From Alkalibacter saccharofermentans DSM 14828 (GTDB taxonomy: Bacteria > Bacillota > Clostridia > Eubacteriales > Alkalibacteraceae), in assembly GCF_900128885.1 (NCBI RefSeq), contig NZ_FQTU01000013.1:2120-66119 (forward strand): a DNA stretch of 64,000 nucleotides, given 5' to 3'. The notes beneath the pieces are model-generated. The model was not told the DNA's origin. It worked only from the letters and a program-made list of their open reading frames with translations, and did no database searches. Shown in pieces: positions 34,734 through 42,747 of the stretch. Position 1 is the stretch's first letter, and each line of letters starts with the position of its first letter. The position numbers and the translations under genes were made by a program.

Positions 34734-36419
34734 ATGGAAAAAATGAAGTTCGAAGAAGTAGCCGGTATTAGCAGCGAGATTAAAAAAGCTGTAGAGGATA
34801 TGGGTTTTGAGGAGATGACTCCAATTCAGCAAATGGCGATACCTTTTGTTTACGAAGGCTTGGATATCGTAGGTCAGGCGCAGACAGGAACTGGCAAGAC
34901 CGCCGCATTTGGGATACCCACCATCGACAGCATAGATCAAGAAGACAAAAGAACGCAGGCATTGATACTGTGTCCTACCAGAGAGCTTGCTCTTCAAGTA
35001 TCCGAAGAGATAAGCAAGCTTGCAAAGTATAAAAGAGGCATTAAGGTTCTTCCGGTATTTGGAGGACAGTCAATAGACAGGCAGATTCAAGGACTTAAAA
35101 GAGGAGCTCAAATCGTTATAGGAACTCCGGGAAGAGTCATGGACCATATTAGGAGAAGGACCCTTAAAATCGACAATCTTAAAAAATTCGTCTTGGATGA
35201 AGCTGATGAGATGTTGAACATGGGTTTCAGGGAAGATATCGAAACGATACTTGAAAGCGTGAAAGAAGAAAGACAGACGCTGTTGTTTTCGGCAACGATG
35301 CCAAAAGCCATATTGGAGATAATCAATAAATATCAGACTAATCCTAAAATGGTTAAAGTAGAGCATAAAGAGCTTACTACGCCAAATGTTGAGCAATTCT
35401 ACCTGGAAGTAAAGGAAAAAGACAAGATGGAGGTTATGACAAGGCTGATAGATGTCTATAATCCAAAACTTACCATCGTTTTTTGCAACACCAAAAGAAA
35501 GGTCGACGATGTTACAGATCTTCTTCAAACAAGAGGATACAGCGTTGATAAGATACATGGAGACATGAAACAGTCGATAAGATCTTCTGTAATCAGCAAA
35601 TTCAAGAGAAACGATCTGGATATCCTTGTGGCAACAGATGTTGCGGCTAGAGGCCTTGATATAGACGACGTGGAGCTGGTTCTTAATTATGACATGCCAA
35701 GCCATGAAGAGTATTATGTCCACAGGATAGGAAGAACGGGCAGGGCAGGAAGAGCGGGCAGTGCATTTACCATGGTGACTCCAAGAGACTACTACTTGCT
35801 TAAAAACGTCATGAACTACACAAAAAAGAAGATTAAAAGACATCCTATACCTAGCATCGGAGAAATAGAAACCATAAAAACCGATACATTCTTGCAAAGA
35901 ATCAAAACCGAGATTGACAAAGGCGGTTTGGATAGATATATCAAGATCATAGAGAAGGTATTGGAGACTGAAGACTATCAGGCAATCGAGGTTGCCGCGG
36001 CTTTAGTGAAATCGGAGCTTGAGCTTCCGGAAAAAGAGAATGTGGATTTCAAGGGCTTTAACAAAGAGCAAACCTTCAAGAAGCAGTCTAAAGGCAGATC
36101 GAATGAGCCGATGGCAAAAATGTTTATAAATATAGGAAAAAATCATCACATAAAACCTGGAGATGTAGTTGGTTCCATAGCTGGTGAAACAAGTGTCAGC
36201 GGAAACAGAATCGGTAGCATAGATATTTTCGAAGACTATACTTTCGTGGAAATTCCGGAAGAATTTGCCGATGAAGTTCTTGAAATAATGGGACAAAACA
36301 CTATAAAGGGCAAAAAAATAAGCATCGAGCGTGCGAAAGCAGGCAGAAAAGCCGTGTCCAAAGGAAAGAAAAGCCAATATGACAGAGGCTCAAAAAGAGG
36401 AAAGACCAAGAGATACTGA
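34734..36419 (+). CDS. DEAD-box ATP-dependent RNA helicase
   Basis: A 561-residue RNA helicase. Q-motif FEEMTPIQ near 23-30, Walker A AQTGTGKT near 47-54, PTRELALQ, DEAD near 154-157, SAT near 187 and HRIGRTGRAGR near 323 are all present. After the core comes a helical region and a DbpA-type RNA-binding domain (about 460-535, MFINIGKNHHIKPGDVVG), then a basic tail of about 30 residues. The layout matches CsdA/DeaD-type helicases that act on structured RNA in ribosome assembly and cold adaptation. ATG behind AAAGGAATG; a terminator follows. Confidence 0.93.
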   Translation: MEKMKFEEVAGISSEIKKAVEDMGFEEMTPIQQMAIPFVYEGLDIVGQAQTGTGKTAAFGIPTIDSIDQEDKRTQALILCPTRELALQVSEEISKLAKYKRGIKVLPVFGGQSIDRQIQGLKRGAQIVIGTPGRVMDHIRRRTLKIDNLKKFVLDEADEMLNMGFREDIETILESVKEERQTLLFSATMPKAILEIINKYQTNPKMVKVEHKELTTPNVEQFYLEVKEKDKMEVMTRLIDVYNPKLTIVFCNTKRKVDDVTDLLQTRGYSVDKIHGDMKQSIRSSVISKFKRNDLDILVATDVAARGLDIDDVELVLNYDMPSHEEYYVHRIGRTGRAGRAGSAFTMVTPRDYYLLKNVMNYTKKKIKRHPIPSIGEIETIKTDTFLQRIKTEIDKGGLDRYIKIIEKVLETEDYQAIEVAAALVKSELELPEKENVDFKGFNKEQTFKKQSKGRSNEPMAKMFINIGKNHHIKPGDVVGSIAGETSVSGNRIGSIDIFEDYTFVEIPEEFADEVLEIMGQNTIKGKKISIERAKAGRKAVSKGKKSQYDRGSKRGKTKRY

Positions 36420-36426
36420 TTTATAG

Positions 36427-36450
36427 AGCGCTTTAACCGGCGCTTTTTTT
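36427..36450 (+). terminator. Terminator after the DEAD-box helicase
   Basis: AGCGC and GCGCT form a short stem around an 8-base loop, followed by seven T. Confidence 0.75.
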
Positions 36451-36515
36451 ATTTGCCTTGAGGATGGATAACATGTAATATTAAATTAAGAATACGTTGA
36501 TGGGAGGTTGTTCGC

Positions 36516-37508
36516 GTGAGTTCCGGTATTGATCTGGAAGGCCTTGAGCTTTCTACACAGGCAGTAGTAAAAGAGGCTTTGATAAGAAACATACAGGTTG
36601 AAATATTAGACAGAGATGAAAACTTTATTAGGTTGACAAAAGGGATGAAGACTGAGATTATCCGTCAAGCTACAAAAACCTCTGCGGATACATACGTATC
36701 TGCAGAGGTAATGGGAAATAAAGAAGTAACCAAGTTGCTCTTGAAGGAAGTGGGCATAAGAGTTCCGTCAGGTGTAAGGATAAAAAATTTAAATGAAGCG
36801 CGGGAGCATTATGGTATATTTTTTGGCAAAGATCTGGTAGTGAAGCCTCTGTCAACGAATTTTGGGTTGGGTGTTTTTGTGATTAAAGATCTAGGCAGTC
36901 CCAATGAGCTTGAAAATGCAGTGGAATACGCTTTAGCCTATGACGACACGGTGTTGATAGAGGAGTTCATATCGGGAAAAGAATTTAGGTTCTTGGTCGT
37001 TGGCGATGAGGTAGTTGCAATTTTACACAGGGAACCGGCCAATGTCAAAGGGGATGGTACCAACTCAATTGAAAGGCTCGTAGAGATTAAAAATAGAGAT
37101 CCCAGAAGGGGTGAAGGGTACATCACCCCGCTTGAAAAAATAAAGCTTGGAAGTGTGGAAGTGGAGTTTTTGAGAAAGCAGGGCCTCGAGTTGGATTATG
37201 TGCCGAAGAAAGACGAAAAAATATATCTGAGGGAAAATTCCAATATAAGTACAGGTGGTGACAGCATAGATTATACTGATCAAGTACATCCAGGTTACAC
37301 TGAAATTGCATTGAAATGCGCAAAAGCGGTGGGTGCTAAAATTACAGGAGCAGACATAATGATAGATGACGTTCAAAAGGAGCCGAATAATGGCAACTAT
37401 GGAGTGATAGAACTGAATTTCAATCCTGCGATACATATGCATAATCACCCATATTTAGGGATGAATAGGGAAGTTGAAAAAAAGGTGCTTGATCTACTGG
37501 GCTTTTAA
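36516..37508 (+). CDS. GshF-like ATP-grasp ligase lacking the glutamate-cysteine ligase half
   Basis: A 330-residue protein matching the C-terminal glutathione-synthetase half of bifunctional GshF. It opens with the GshF linker pattern (GLELSTQAVVKEALIRNIQV, then RLTKG) and the conserved QATKTSADTY, and continues with an ATP-grasp fold: KPLSTNFGLGV near 109-119, LIEEFISGKEFRFLVV near 143-158, REPANVKGDGTNSI near 170-183 and the metal-binding ELNFNPAIHMHNHP near 305-318. The roughly 420-residue GshA half is absent, and no separate gshA is in the window. GTG start behind GGGAGG. First gene of a three-gene operon. Confidence 0.8.
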   Translation: MSSGIDLEGLELSTQAVVKEALIRNIQVEILDRDENFIRLTKGMKTEIIRQATKTSADTYVSAEVMGNKEVTKLLLKEVGIRVPSGVRIKNLNEAREHYGIFFGKDLVVKPLSTNFGLGVFVIKDLGSPNELENAVEYALAYDDTVLIEEFISGKEFRFLVVGDEVVAILHREPANVKGDGTNSIERLVEIKNRDPRRGEGYITPLEKIKLGSVEVEFLRKQGLELDYVPKKDEKIYLRENSNISTGGDSIDYTDQVHPGYTEIALKCAKAVGAKITGADIMIDDVQKEPNNGNYGVIELNFNPAIHMHNHPYLGMNREVEKKVLDLLGF

Positions 37509-37522
37509 ATGGGGGGATTATA

Positions 37523-38785
37523 ATGCAAAAGAAATGGTTTCGCCTGGATAATGCAGGAAGACTGTATGTGTCGATAATAAACCCCATGGATACCACATTG
37601 TTTAGAGTATCCGCAACCTTATATGACAAAATCGACGAAACGATACTGGAAGCCTCGCTGAAAAATCTGATCAAGAGGTTCCCGTACTTTAATACTCATA
37701 TTAAAAAAGGTGTATTTTGGTATTATGTTGAAGAAAGCGATAATGTACCGGTACCGTTAAAAGAGAGACACTATCCCTGCATGAACTACAATATTAAGAA
37801 AAAGTCTAACTTCCCGTTTAGGGTCCTGTACTTTAAAAATAGAATAAGCGTTGAATTTACACATGCCATAACTGATGGCACAGGAGCTTTCGTGTTTTTA
37901 AAATCCCTATTATACGAATATTTTAGGCTTGTAGGCGAAAGTATTAGGATTGAAGGAGATATTGCCCCTGTTGATGGACAGGCTGCAGAAGAAGAGCTGG
38001 AAGACGGGTTCTCCAAATATTATATTAAGAAGTATCCGGCTCAGAAGCGTATAAAAAAGGCCTTTCATTTTCCATACAAGCTGCTTCCCAAAGGCATATA
38101 CTCAGTGGTTACCGGTGCTATCGATATGGATGCCTTGAAAGAAACCGCAAAGAGCTATAATACTACGATTACCGAATTCATATGCGCCGTATATTTCAAG
38201 ACTATACTGGAGTTGATAGAAAAAAACGGCTATAAGAAACGACCGGTAGTCCTTAACGTTCCTGTTAATTTAAGGAAGATGTATCCATCAAATACCATGA
38301 GGAATTTTTTCGTATCGGTAACTCCCGTTGTGGATCCCAGGCTTGGACATTATAGCTTTGAAGAGATAATTAAGTACGTCAAGAATTTCATGGAGATTCA
38401 AGTGGACAAACGTTATATCAACCAAATGATAAGTAGAAATGTAAAGAACGAGAGAAATGTATTTTTAAGAGCCTTTCCGGTTTTCATAAAAGACGCTATA
38501 ATGCCATGGATATTTCATTTTTACGGCGAGAGGGGATTTAGCACAGGAATATCAAACGTGGGACTCGTCAAAGTTCCTGAAAAGATGGAAAGAAAGATTG
38601 AAAAGTTCGAGATGTACCCTCCCCCAAGCAGCGGGAATATCATAAAGGCTGCCGCAGTAGGATATAAGGACAAGCTTTATATGAGTTTTGGAAAGCTTAC
38701 ACATGAAAAAGAAGTAGAGCGAGAATTTTTTAGAAATATCGTGGAGTTCGGAATCCCGGTAGAAATAGAAACGAATGTGGAGTGA
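37523..38785 (+). CDS. HxxxDG acyltransferase, alcohol-acetyltransferase-like
   Basis: A 420-residue protein of the condensation-domain/CAT-like superfamily. The catalytic motif is HAITDGTG at about 115-122, preceded by an N-terminal lobe with SLKNLIKRFPYFNTHIKKG and followed by a second lobe with VLNVPVNLRKMYPSNTMRNF near 245-264. Relatives annotated as alcohol acetyltransferases transfer acyl groups to alcohols or amines; the substrate here is unknown. It begins 14 bases after the ATP-grasp gene and ends 5 bases before the DUF6320 gene, the companion often seen next to such proteins. Confidence 0.75.
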   Translation: MQKKWFRLDNAGRLYVSIINPMDTTLFRVSATLYDKIDETILEASLKNLIKRFPYFNTHIKKGVFWYYVEESDNVPVPLKERHYPCMNYNIKKKSNFPFRVLYFKNRISVEFTHAITDGTGAFVFLKSLLYEYFRLVGESIRIEGDIAPVDGQAAEEELEDGFSKYYIKKYPAQKRIKKAFHFPYKLLPKGIYSVVTGAIDMDALKETAKSYNTTITEFICAVYFKTILELIEKNGYKKRPVVLNVPVNLRKMYPSNTMRNFFVSVTPVVDPRLGHYSFEEIIKYVKNFMEIQVDKRYINQMISRNVKNERNVFLRAFPVFIKDAIMPWIFHFYGERGFSTGISNVGLVKVPEKMERKIEKFEMYPPPSSGNIIKAAAVGYKDKLYMSFGKLTHEKEVEREFFRNIVEFGIPVEIETNVE

Positions 38786-38790
38786 TTTAT

Positions 38791-39507
38791 ATGGCTGCTT
38801 ATTGCCCCAAGTGTGGAGTTAAAGTTAAAAAAGGCGGACTCAATTGTCCTCTTTGCGAATATCCTATACCTGATGTAGATGAACGTGAAGAGCTTAAAGT
38901 TCATCCATTTCCCACCCCGGAAAACATATATCCCGAAGAGTTCAAGAAAGTAAAAAAGAAAGTTTTAAAGAGCATAACATTAATTTTTGGCCTTGCCATA
39001 ATAATTATGTACGCTGTGAATATGTATCTTCAAGAAGAAATAACCTGGGCCAAGTACAGCATAGCTTCTACCATATCCTTATGGGTATACATCGGCATCT
39101 TTTTAAAATTTATTCCAAGCAGATATTTTTACCTTACTGCAGCATCCATCAATACTCTGGGACTTTTATATGCGCTGGACTATTTAAGCGGGGCGGTGAC
39201 TTGGTTCTTTCAGCTGGGGCTGCCTCTTGTTTTAGGGCTGTATTTGTTTTCGCTGCTGGCCGTATTTACCTACAGTTATCTTAAAAACAGGCTTCTGATT
39301 TATGTAGCGGTAAACATGATATTTGCAACCATGTATTTTTTTCTCCTGGAATGGGCCATTAGCATTTTTGTTGCAGGAGCGCCTCACTTTATATGGTCGT
39401 TGATAGCAGGGATACCCACTTTTTTGCTCGCTCTTGCGCTTATTTATTTTCACTATTATTTTCCGATAAATATTAAAGAAGAAATTAAAAGAAGATTCCA
39501 TATTTAG
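38791..39507 (+). CDS. DUF6320 membrane protein with N-terminal zinc ribbon
   Basis: A 238-residue protein. A zinc ribbon with two Cys pairs (YCPKCGVKV and NCPLCEYP, residues 4-22) precedes a linker and about six membrane spans (about 60-230). This is the DUF6320 layout. I start at ATG 38791 behind GGAGTG; an in-frame GTG at 38782 overlaps the upstream gene and lacks a ribosome binding site. Third gene of the operon with the GshF-like ligase and the acyltransferase; the ribbon could dock a partner at the membrane. Function not established. Confidence 0.75.
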   Translation: MAAYCPKCGVKVKKGGLNCPLCEYPIPDVDEREELKVHPFPTPENIYPEEFKKVKKKVLKSITLIFGLAIIIMYAVNMYLQEEITWAKYSIASTISLWVYIGIFLKFIPSRYFYLTAASINTLGLLYALDYLSGAVTWFFQLGLPLVLGLYLFSLLAVFTYSYLKNRLLIYVAVNMIFATMYFFLLEWAISIFVAGAPHFIWSLIAGIPTFLLALALIYFHYYFPINIKEEIKRRFHI

Positions 39508-39538
39508 AAAAAAGACGGATTCCAATCCGTCTTTTTCT
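39508..39538. terminator. Bidirectional intrinsic terminator
   Basis: AAAAAGACGGATT and AATCCGTCTTTTT form a perfect 13-bp stem with a 2-base loop centre, shared by the DUF6320 gene and the converging fbp gene. Confidence 0.9.
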
Positions 39539-41510
39539 AAAACTTTTCCTTTACGATTCCTTTGCGATATGCGGCTATGAGCATCTCGAGATAATCTATT
39601 TGCTTTCTAAGCCTATCGCCTATATCCGTATCCGCAACTTTTTTTCTGTCAACGACTTTTTCAATAACGCTGGTAGTGGATCTGATGTCGATGCCTTCAT
39701 TGATGGCTTTATCCACAGACTCGAAGGGTTCGTGGCTAGCCAATTGCAGTCCGTAAGAGTTGTAGATAAGCGTATAACCCGCGATGCCGGTAGTACTCTG
39801 ATATGCCTGGGCAAATCCTCCGTCTATTACCAAAAGCTTTCCGTTGGCCTTTATGGGGCTTTCGCCTGCGCCTGTTTTTACTGGAACATGACCGTTAATA
39901 ATATGACTTTCTTTGGGATCCAAGCCGAATTCAGTCAATACCTGCAAGGCTATCTTTTCATCTGTCACCATTATAAAATAAGGAGCATAGTTTTCTTTAT
40001 GAGCTTTTTTATCATCTATGAAGTAACGCTCAAAGGTGGCCATTTTATCCTTGCCAAACAGGGGAGAATTTTCGTTGCACCAGAGGTACCATAAAAAATC
40101 AGTGCCGGAGGTTTTGTTGCCCCGGCTGAAATAGCTCTCCCTTGCCCATAGATCCATTTTATCCATCAGCGCTTTACCAGAATTTTTTTCTCCGTATAGA
40201 TTGATACTCTTAAAGCTGCCGTCTTCGTTCATGGGTATTGACGCGTGGAAAAGAAGATTTCCGTTGTGTTTCAAATAGATGCTTCCTTTGGAGTACATAA
40301 ACCTTATATGGGTCTGTAGCTTTTCGCTTGTAAGAAAAGAGGTTTGGAGCTTGTCTATAACGACTTTCTCATCATCCGTCAACGCCCAAGGCTTCTCAGG
40401 ATTTATGGTGGGGAAATAAGTGGTATTTAATTTGTACGTTTTCTCATCGATGTTGATCTTGTGGGTCTGGTAGTCGACCTTGTCGAGAAGGAGACGATGG
40501 CTCATCAAAAAATCCGGGTTTTTTTCTACTATCTGGTGTTCGAGTTTGAACTGTATCATCGCGATTGCCTTGTGCATTTTGGCTAGAAGATTTCGGTCGT
40601 TATCAGATAAAATCTCGTTTGGAGGTAGCTTGGGCATGAATTTTTTACAAGGGTCATCCTTGTATGCCCTCATGGCAAAGGTGGCCAGTGGGAGCATGTT
40701 TATTCCGTAGCCCTCCTCCAGTATGTCCATGTTGGCATACCTCAAGCAGATCCTGACGGCATTTGATATGCAGGCAGTATCACCTGCGGCAGCGCCCATC
40801 CACAATATGTCGTGGTTTCCCCACTGCATATCAACGGAATGATGTTTTACGAGTGTGTCCATAATAAAATGGGCACCAGAACCCCTGTCATAAACATCGC
40901 CCAGTATATGCAGATGATCGATAGTCAGCCTCTGTATAACGGCTGAAATCTGAGTAATAAATTGGTCGGCACTTTCAAGCTCGACGATGGTATCGATGAT
41001 TTTATTGTAGTACTCCTTTTTATTAAACCTTTCCTCGTCTTCGTGTAAAAGTTCTTCCATCATATAGGCGAAGTCTTTGGGGAGGGCTTTTCTTACTTTG
41101 GAGCGGGTGTATTTTGACGAAGCATCTCGACAGACCTGAATGAGTCTGTAAATAGTCACTTTATACCAGTCGGTTAAATCCGAGTTGGTTCTTTTGACAA
41201 GTTGAAGCTTTTCTTCTGGATAATAAATCAGAGTTGCCAGTTCGGTAATGTCTTTTTGGGAAAGAGTTTTTCCCATCACATCGTTGATCTTTCGCCGGAC
41301 TACGCCTGAGGCGTTTCTCATCACATGATTGAAAGCGATATGCTCCCCATGCAGATCGGTCAAAAAGTGTTCCGTGCCTTTCGGCAGATTGAGTATTGCC
41401 TTCAAGTTTACGACTTCGGAAGCTGTGGATGAAATGTTTGAAAATTTCTCTGAAAGAAGCTCCAGATACTCTTTGTTTTCGATTAATTGGGATTCTTTAA
41501 AGCTCTTCAA
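39537..41510 (-). CDS. fbp: Fructose-1,6-bisphosphatase class III
   Basis: A 657-residue class III FBPase, the large Firmicute form in the calcineurin-like phosphoesterase superfamily. Metal-binding motifs include FLTDLHGEH near 50, LGDVYDRG near 197-204, QWGNHD near 223-228 and NGHVPV near 535. It hydrolyses fructose-1,6-bisphosphate in gluconeogenesis in the cytosol. Length is normal (about 640-670). The start is TTG behind GGAGGGAATCCC. Transcribed alone, apparently from the 105-base gap before it. Confidence 0.95.
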   Translation of the reverse strand: MKSFKESQLIENKEYLELLSEKFSNISSTASEVVNLKAILNLPKGTEHFLTDLHGEHIAFNHVMRNASGVVRRKINDVMGKTLSQKDITELATLIYYPEEKLQLVKRTNSDLTDWYKVTIYRLIQVCRDASSKYTRSKVRKALPKDFAYMMEELLHEDEERFNKKEYYNKIIDTIVELESADQFITQISAVIQRLTIDHLHILGDVYDRGSGAHFIMDTLVKHHSVDMQWGNHDILWMGAAAGDTACISNAVRICLRYANMDILEEGYGINMLPLATFAMRAYKDDPCKKFMPKLPPNEILSDNDRNLLAKMHKAIAMIQFKLEHQIVEKNPDFLMSHRLLLDKVDYQTHKINIDEKTYKLNTTYFPTINPEKPWALTDDEKVVIDKLQTSFLTSEKLQTHIRFMYSKGSIYLKHNGNLLFHASIPMNEDGSFKSINLYGEKNSGKALMDKMDLWARESYFSRGNKTSGTDFLWYLWCNENSPLFGKDKMATFERYFIDDKKAHKENYAPYFIMVTDEKIALQVLTEFGLDPKESHIINGHVPVKTGAGESPIKANGKLLVIDGGFAQAYQSTTGIAGYTLIYNSYGLQLASHEPFESVDKAINEGIDIRSTTSVIEKVVDRKKVADTDIGDRLRKQIDYLEMLIAAYRKGIVKEKF

Positions 41511-41615
41511 GGGATTCCCTCCGATCGGTGTATAGTATAAGTAATATAATACTATAATATGTCACTGAAATCAATTATATACTATTAATGACGTGTGAAA
41601 TTAATATTTATGATA

Positions 41616-42293
41616 TCATATATCTTCAATTTGCCAGTCGATCTCTTTAAGCCCGTGACTCGACAAAAAATCATTTGTTCTTGAAAAAGGCCGGCTTCCG
41701 AAAAACCCTCTACTGGCGGATAAAGGACTGGGATGAGGAGACTTTATTACGAGATGACGCTTGTTTGTTATTAGATGTTCCTTTGACTGAGCGTACTTTC
41801 CCCATAGAATGAAGACCACAGGCTCATGCTTTTCATTTAGCAAAGATATTATGTGGTCGGTAAATTCATGCCATCCTATCTTGCTATGAGAACCGGCCAT
41901 TCCGGCTCTGACTGTAAGAACGGCGTTTAATAGGAGCACGCCTTGATGTGCCCATTTTCTTAAATAGCCATTGTTTGGAATCTTAAGACCTAAGTCGCTT
42001 TTAAGCTCCTTGTATATATTTTGCAAAGAGGGAGGCACAGGCGTTTTAGGGTTTACAGAAAAACATAGCCCATGGGCCTGGTTGGGTCCGTGGTATGGAT
42101 CCTGGCCCAGTATCAGCACTTTAGTATCTCCATATGAAGTGTAATTCAGAGCATTAAATATATCTTCCATAGGGGGATACACGGTGTAAGCATAGTATTC
42201 CTGCTTTAAAAAAGCCCGCATGTGCTTGTAATAATCTTTCTGAAACTCATCATTAAGTTTTTCATTCCAGTCGTTTTTAAATTTAACAGCCAT
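41616..42293 (-). CDS. ung: Uracil-DNA glycosylase (family 1)
   Basis: A 225-residue UDG that removes uracil from DNA. Catalytic motif GQDPYHG (about 63-69, with Asp and the water-activating region), the uracil-binding aromatic in LCFSV, and the C-terminal loop HPSPLSASRGFFGSRPF (about 187-203) that inserts in the minor groove are all present. Length is typical. ATG behind AAAGGAGCG. It lies divergent from the metal-resistance repressor gene and is not obviously in an operon. Confidence 0.96.
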   Translation of the reverse strand: MAVKFKNDWNEKLNDEFQKDYYKHMRAFLKQEYYAYTVYPPMEDIFNALNYTSYGDTKVLILGQDPYHGPNQAHGLCFSVNPKTPVPPSLQNIYKELKSDLGLKIPNNGYLRKWAHQGVLLLNAVLTVRAGMAGSHSKIGWHEFTDHIISLLNEKHEPVVFILWGKYAQSKEHLITNKRHLVIKSPHPSPLSASRGFFGSRPFSRTNDFLSSHGLKEIDWQIEDI

Positions 42294-42364
42294 ATTTCGC
42301 TCCTTTCAGATTTATGATTATATTTTATCCCAAGTTTAATTTTTTTCATAGTCGCAAATATCCG

Positions 42365-42420
42365 TTGACACTTTTTATTGGGAGAATTATAATGAACATG
42401 TGAACACATGCTCATATGTT
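42365..42420 (+). promoter_or_regulatory. Consensus promoter with SmtB/ArsR-type operator
   Basis: TTGACA (42365-42370) and TATAAT (42388-42393), both perfect, are exactly 17 bp apart. Immediately downstream, AACATGTGA (42395-42403) and TCATATGTT (42412-42420) are inverted repeats matching at 8 of 9 positions, with a nested palindrome CATGTG-AA-CACATG. The location at the transcription start is where ArsR/SmtB repressors block a strong promoter until metal binds. Confidence 0.78.
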
Positions 42421-42432
42421 GGAGGGATATAG

Positions 42433-42747
42433 ATGGATGATGTAAAATCAAGAGAAATAACGGAGATAGCGGATTTTTTTAAAGTGTTCGGCGACTTTAC
42501 CAGGATGCAGATACTTGTCACCTTGCTCAAAGAAGAACTTTGCGTTCAATGTCTCACGGACCTGACTGAGGTAAGCCAGTCTGCAATAAGCCATCAACTG
42601 AGATTGCTTAAAGCCAGCGGATTGGTAAAGGCCAGGCGGGAAGGCAAAAAGATGTATTATTCTTTAGATGATGAGCATATAAAAGTCATTTTGGAAGTAG
42701 CCAGAGAACATGTAGAACATAAAAAAAACGGAGGATTACATGTTTAA
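42433..42747 (+). CDS. ArsR/SmtB-family metal-responsive repressor
   Basis: A 104-residue winged helix-turn-helix repressor. The recognition region is SQSAISHQLRLLKASGLVKA (about 48-67), and the helix-3 metal site reads ELCVQC with Cys37 and Cys40, similar to the ELCV-x-D/C sites of CadC and CmtR-like proteins that sense Cd, Pb or Zn. It overlaps the start of the P1B ATPase gene by 8 bases, so the two form one self-repressed operon. ATG behind GGAGGGATATAG. It could conceivably also act at the arsenic promoters, but their sites differ from its own operator. Confidence 0.9.
   Translation: MDDVKSREITEIADFFKVFGDFTRMQILVTLLKEELCVQCLTDLTEVSQSAISHQLRLLKASGLVKARREGKKMYYSLDDEHIKVILEVAREHVEHKKNGGLHV

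Noticed and set aside
34614..34997. Minus-strand frame over the DEAD-box helicase start
   Set aside because: It lies antisense to the conserved Q and Walker A motifs of a certain gene.
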